From: Treponema sp.
GTDB lineage: Bacteria > Spirochaetota > Spirochaetia > Treponematales > Treponemataceae
Assembly (NCBI GenBank): GCA_016297415.1
Contig: JAEDGQ010000048.1
Coordinates: forward strand, 1 to 14,312
DNA length: 14,312 bases
Direction of reading: 5' to 3'
Below, one piece after another: positions 13,215 through 14,312 of the stretch (the stretch's first letter is position 1; every line of letters starts with the position of its first letter). The notes under the pieces are model-generated. The model worked only from the letters and a program-made list of their open reading frames with translations. It was not told the origin of the DNA and did no database searches. A program made the translations under genes and the position numbers.

Positions 13215-14294
13215 TTATCGTCTCCTTATTTTCTTCATTACTTTTTTGTGCCAGAAAGCACGGAGTTTTTCAGCCATAGAGTAAAGCTTATACATTCCAG
13301 TTAAAGGAACATCAAAACTTCCACCTCTGTGTACTTCAGGTCCACCAAAACCGGTTTTAAAAAGGTAAAGCCCATGCATAGGGTGTCCTTCTTCACCTGT
13401 TGGAGGAATACCATAAAAATCATAAATCTTAGAACCAAACTGTTTAGCGTCACATATAGCAGTCCACTGAACAAGATAAGCCGGCATTAAGTTGCGCTTT
13501 AAGTTGCCTGAACAGCCGTAAAGATAGATAGCTTCATCATTCTGAAAAAGAGTAATTATAGCTGCAAGATCATCACCTTCGTGGGAGCCTATGTACAGAG
13601 TGATTTTTGTATTATTTTCTGCAGCAGCTGAGCCTGTGGATACCACCCCTCTTTTTAATAAATCTTCATAATAGGTTTTAGGATGAAGACCGATTCCATC
13701 ACGGGCAGCAGTTGTTTTGTAGAGCTGGTAAAAACTTTCCATGTCTTTTTCAAAATCAGGACTATCACAAGTCACAGCACGAACAGTAACACCTTTTCTT
13801 TTAGCCAGATTCAGGTTGTATCTCCACTTGCTTTTCATTGCTGCCAGAAGTTCTTCTTCTGATTTTGTAAGGTCCAGAAAAGTACTGTCAGGAGGCTGAA
13901 CATCAACAGATGCTTTTTTAATGTTAAAGTCTGCAGCTTTTGCAAGAGAATTAAAAGATTTTAAGTAACGGTCCCTTTCTTCAGCAGTAGAAAAACCGAA
14001 AGGAAAATCCCACCTGATGCACATAGTGTCTGAAGGAAGTTTTTCTTTTAACTGAGAAGAAAGATTTTTTACATTTTTAAGATATTCACATCCAATAGAA
14101 GCAGAATCTGCAGAAAGTTCACAGTCCTTTTCTGTAGATTCAGGAGCAAGCGGAACGTAAGCCAGACTAAAAGAAACAGGGCCTTTTTTAAAACCTCTTA
14201 CGAGTACATTTATGTTGTTATGATTTATTTTTTTCCAGCCGTGAGCGCACTTAAAATCGCACCAGAAATCAGACTGTTGAAACCGTTTAGACAT
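13215..14294 (-). CDS. FemAB/FemX-family peptidoglycan bridge aminoacyltransferase
   Basis: FemABX proteins transfer amino acids from aminoacyl-tRNA to the peptide stem of lipid II or related precursors. The protein (359 residues from ATG 14294) carries the two-GNAT FemAB fold. QQSDFWCDFKCAHGW opens the domain, KSKWRYNLNLAKRKGV (about 154-169) is the conserved basic motif after the first half, and YDFYGIPP with HPMHGLYLFKTGFGG near 300-325 is the C-terminal hallmark. It ends in a basic KKVMKKIRRR tail. A GTG at 14309, directly after an in-frame TAA, would add five residues, but GGGA nine bases before the ATG and the family's usual N-terminus favour 14294. The added amino acid cannot be read from sequence. 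It is the most upstream gene visible in its cluster, and the true operon start probably lies outside the window. Confidence 0.9.
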   Translation of the reverse strand: MSKRFQQSDFWCDFKCAHGWKKINHNNINVLVRGFKKGPVSFSLAYVPLAPESTEKDCELSADSASIGCEYLKNVKNLSSQLKEKLPSDTMCIRWDFPFGFSTAEERDRYLKSFNSLAKAADFNIKKASVDVQPPDSTFLDLTKSEEELLAAMKSKWRYNLNLAKRKGVTVRAVTCDSPDFEKDMESFYQLYKTTAARDGIGLHPKTYYEDLLKRGVVSTGSAAAENNTKITLYIGSHEGDDLAAIITLFQNDEAIYLYGCSGNLKRNLMPAYLVQWTAICDAKQFGSKIYDFYGIPPTGEEGHPMHGLYLFKTGFGGPEVHRGGSFDVPLTGMYKLYSMAEKLRAFWHKKVMKKIRRR

Positions 14295-14312
14295 TTTTAT
14301 ATTTCCCACTTA

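Overview
The window looks like chromosomal DNA from a Treponema-like spirochaete, probably an animal- or gut-associated species (moderate confidence). The evidence is AT-rich coding with A/T-rich wobble positions, a permissive lipobox, a membrane-anchored PilZ protein of the spirochaete sort, a GldF-GldG fusion with a DUF4340 partner, and a short ComEC. The genus is inferred from protein style, not from a marker gene. Thirteen of the fourteen protein genes are on the minus strand. No gene-free stretch exceeds about 110 bases.

Layout, left to right. At 1-107 there is a short non-coding leader holding a good promoter. It reads into tRNA-Leu(CAG) at 108-191, which does not encode its CCA end. 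Then comes a minus-strand cluster, 7794 down to 266, of eight closely packed genes in transcription order: a membrane-anchored PilZ protein, an exported helical/HEAT-like protein, a ComEC that lacks its C-terminal metallo-beta-lactamase domain, RsmA (16S dimethyladenosine methyltransferase), YggS/PLPBP, a small exported protein of unknown function, an RluD-type 23S pseudouridine synthase with an S4 domain, and an S4-less RluA-type paralogue. Gaps are 10 nt or less and four junctions overlap, so this is almost certainly one operon.

At 7795-7835 a 41-bp divergent intergenic region carries a perfectly palindromic ATTATAAT. It can serve as the -10 box for both directions. To its right is the only plus-strand protein gene, a CPBP-family intramembrane protease with all motif residues. 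It has no Shine-Dalgarno and would have an almost absent 5' leader. Its 3' end overlaps the opposing gene by 20 bp.

The second minus-strand cluster, from the right window edge down to 8509, reads FemAB-type peptidoglycan bridge transferase, RNase Z, ABC ATPase, GldFG-like permease/auxiliary fusion, and DUF4340 lipoprotein. Its junctions run from 0-2 nt gaps to overlaps. The last three form a Gld-like ABC system of unknown substrate. FemAB points to the envelope and RNase Z to tRNA 3' maturation, which the CCA-less tRNA-Leu here would need.

Both clusters mix RNA maturation genes (RluD, RluA, RsmA, RNase Z) with envelope or surface genes (PilZ, ComEC, FemAB, ABC system). I see no CRISPR array, insertion sequence, prophage or toxin-antitoxin module, and no clear evidence of a wholly new system. 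The most interesting items are the symmetric divergent promoter with a near-leaderless CPBP protease, the nuclease-less ComEC in an operon with c-di-GMP and HEAT-like proteins, and the Gld-like transporter linked to FemAB.
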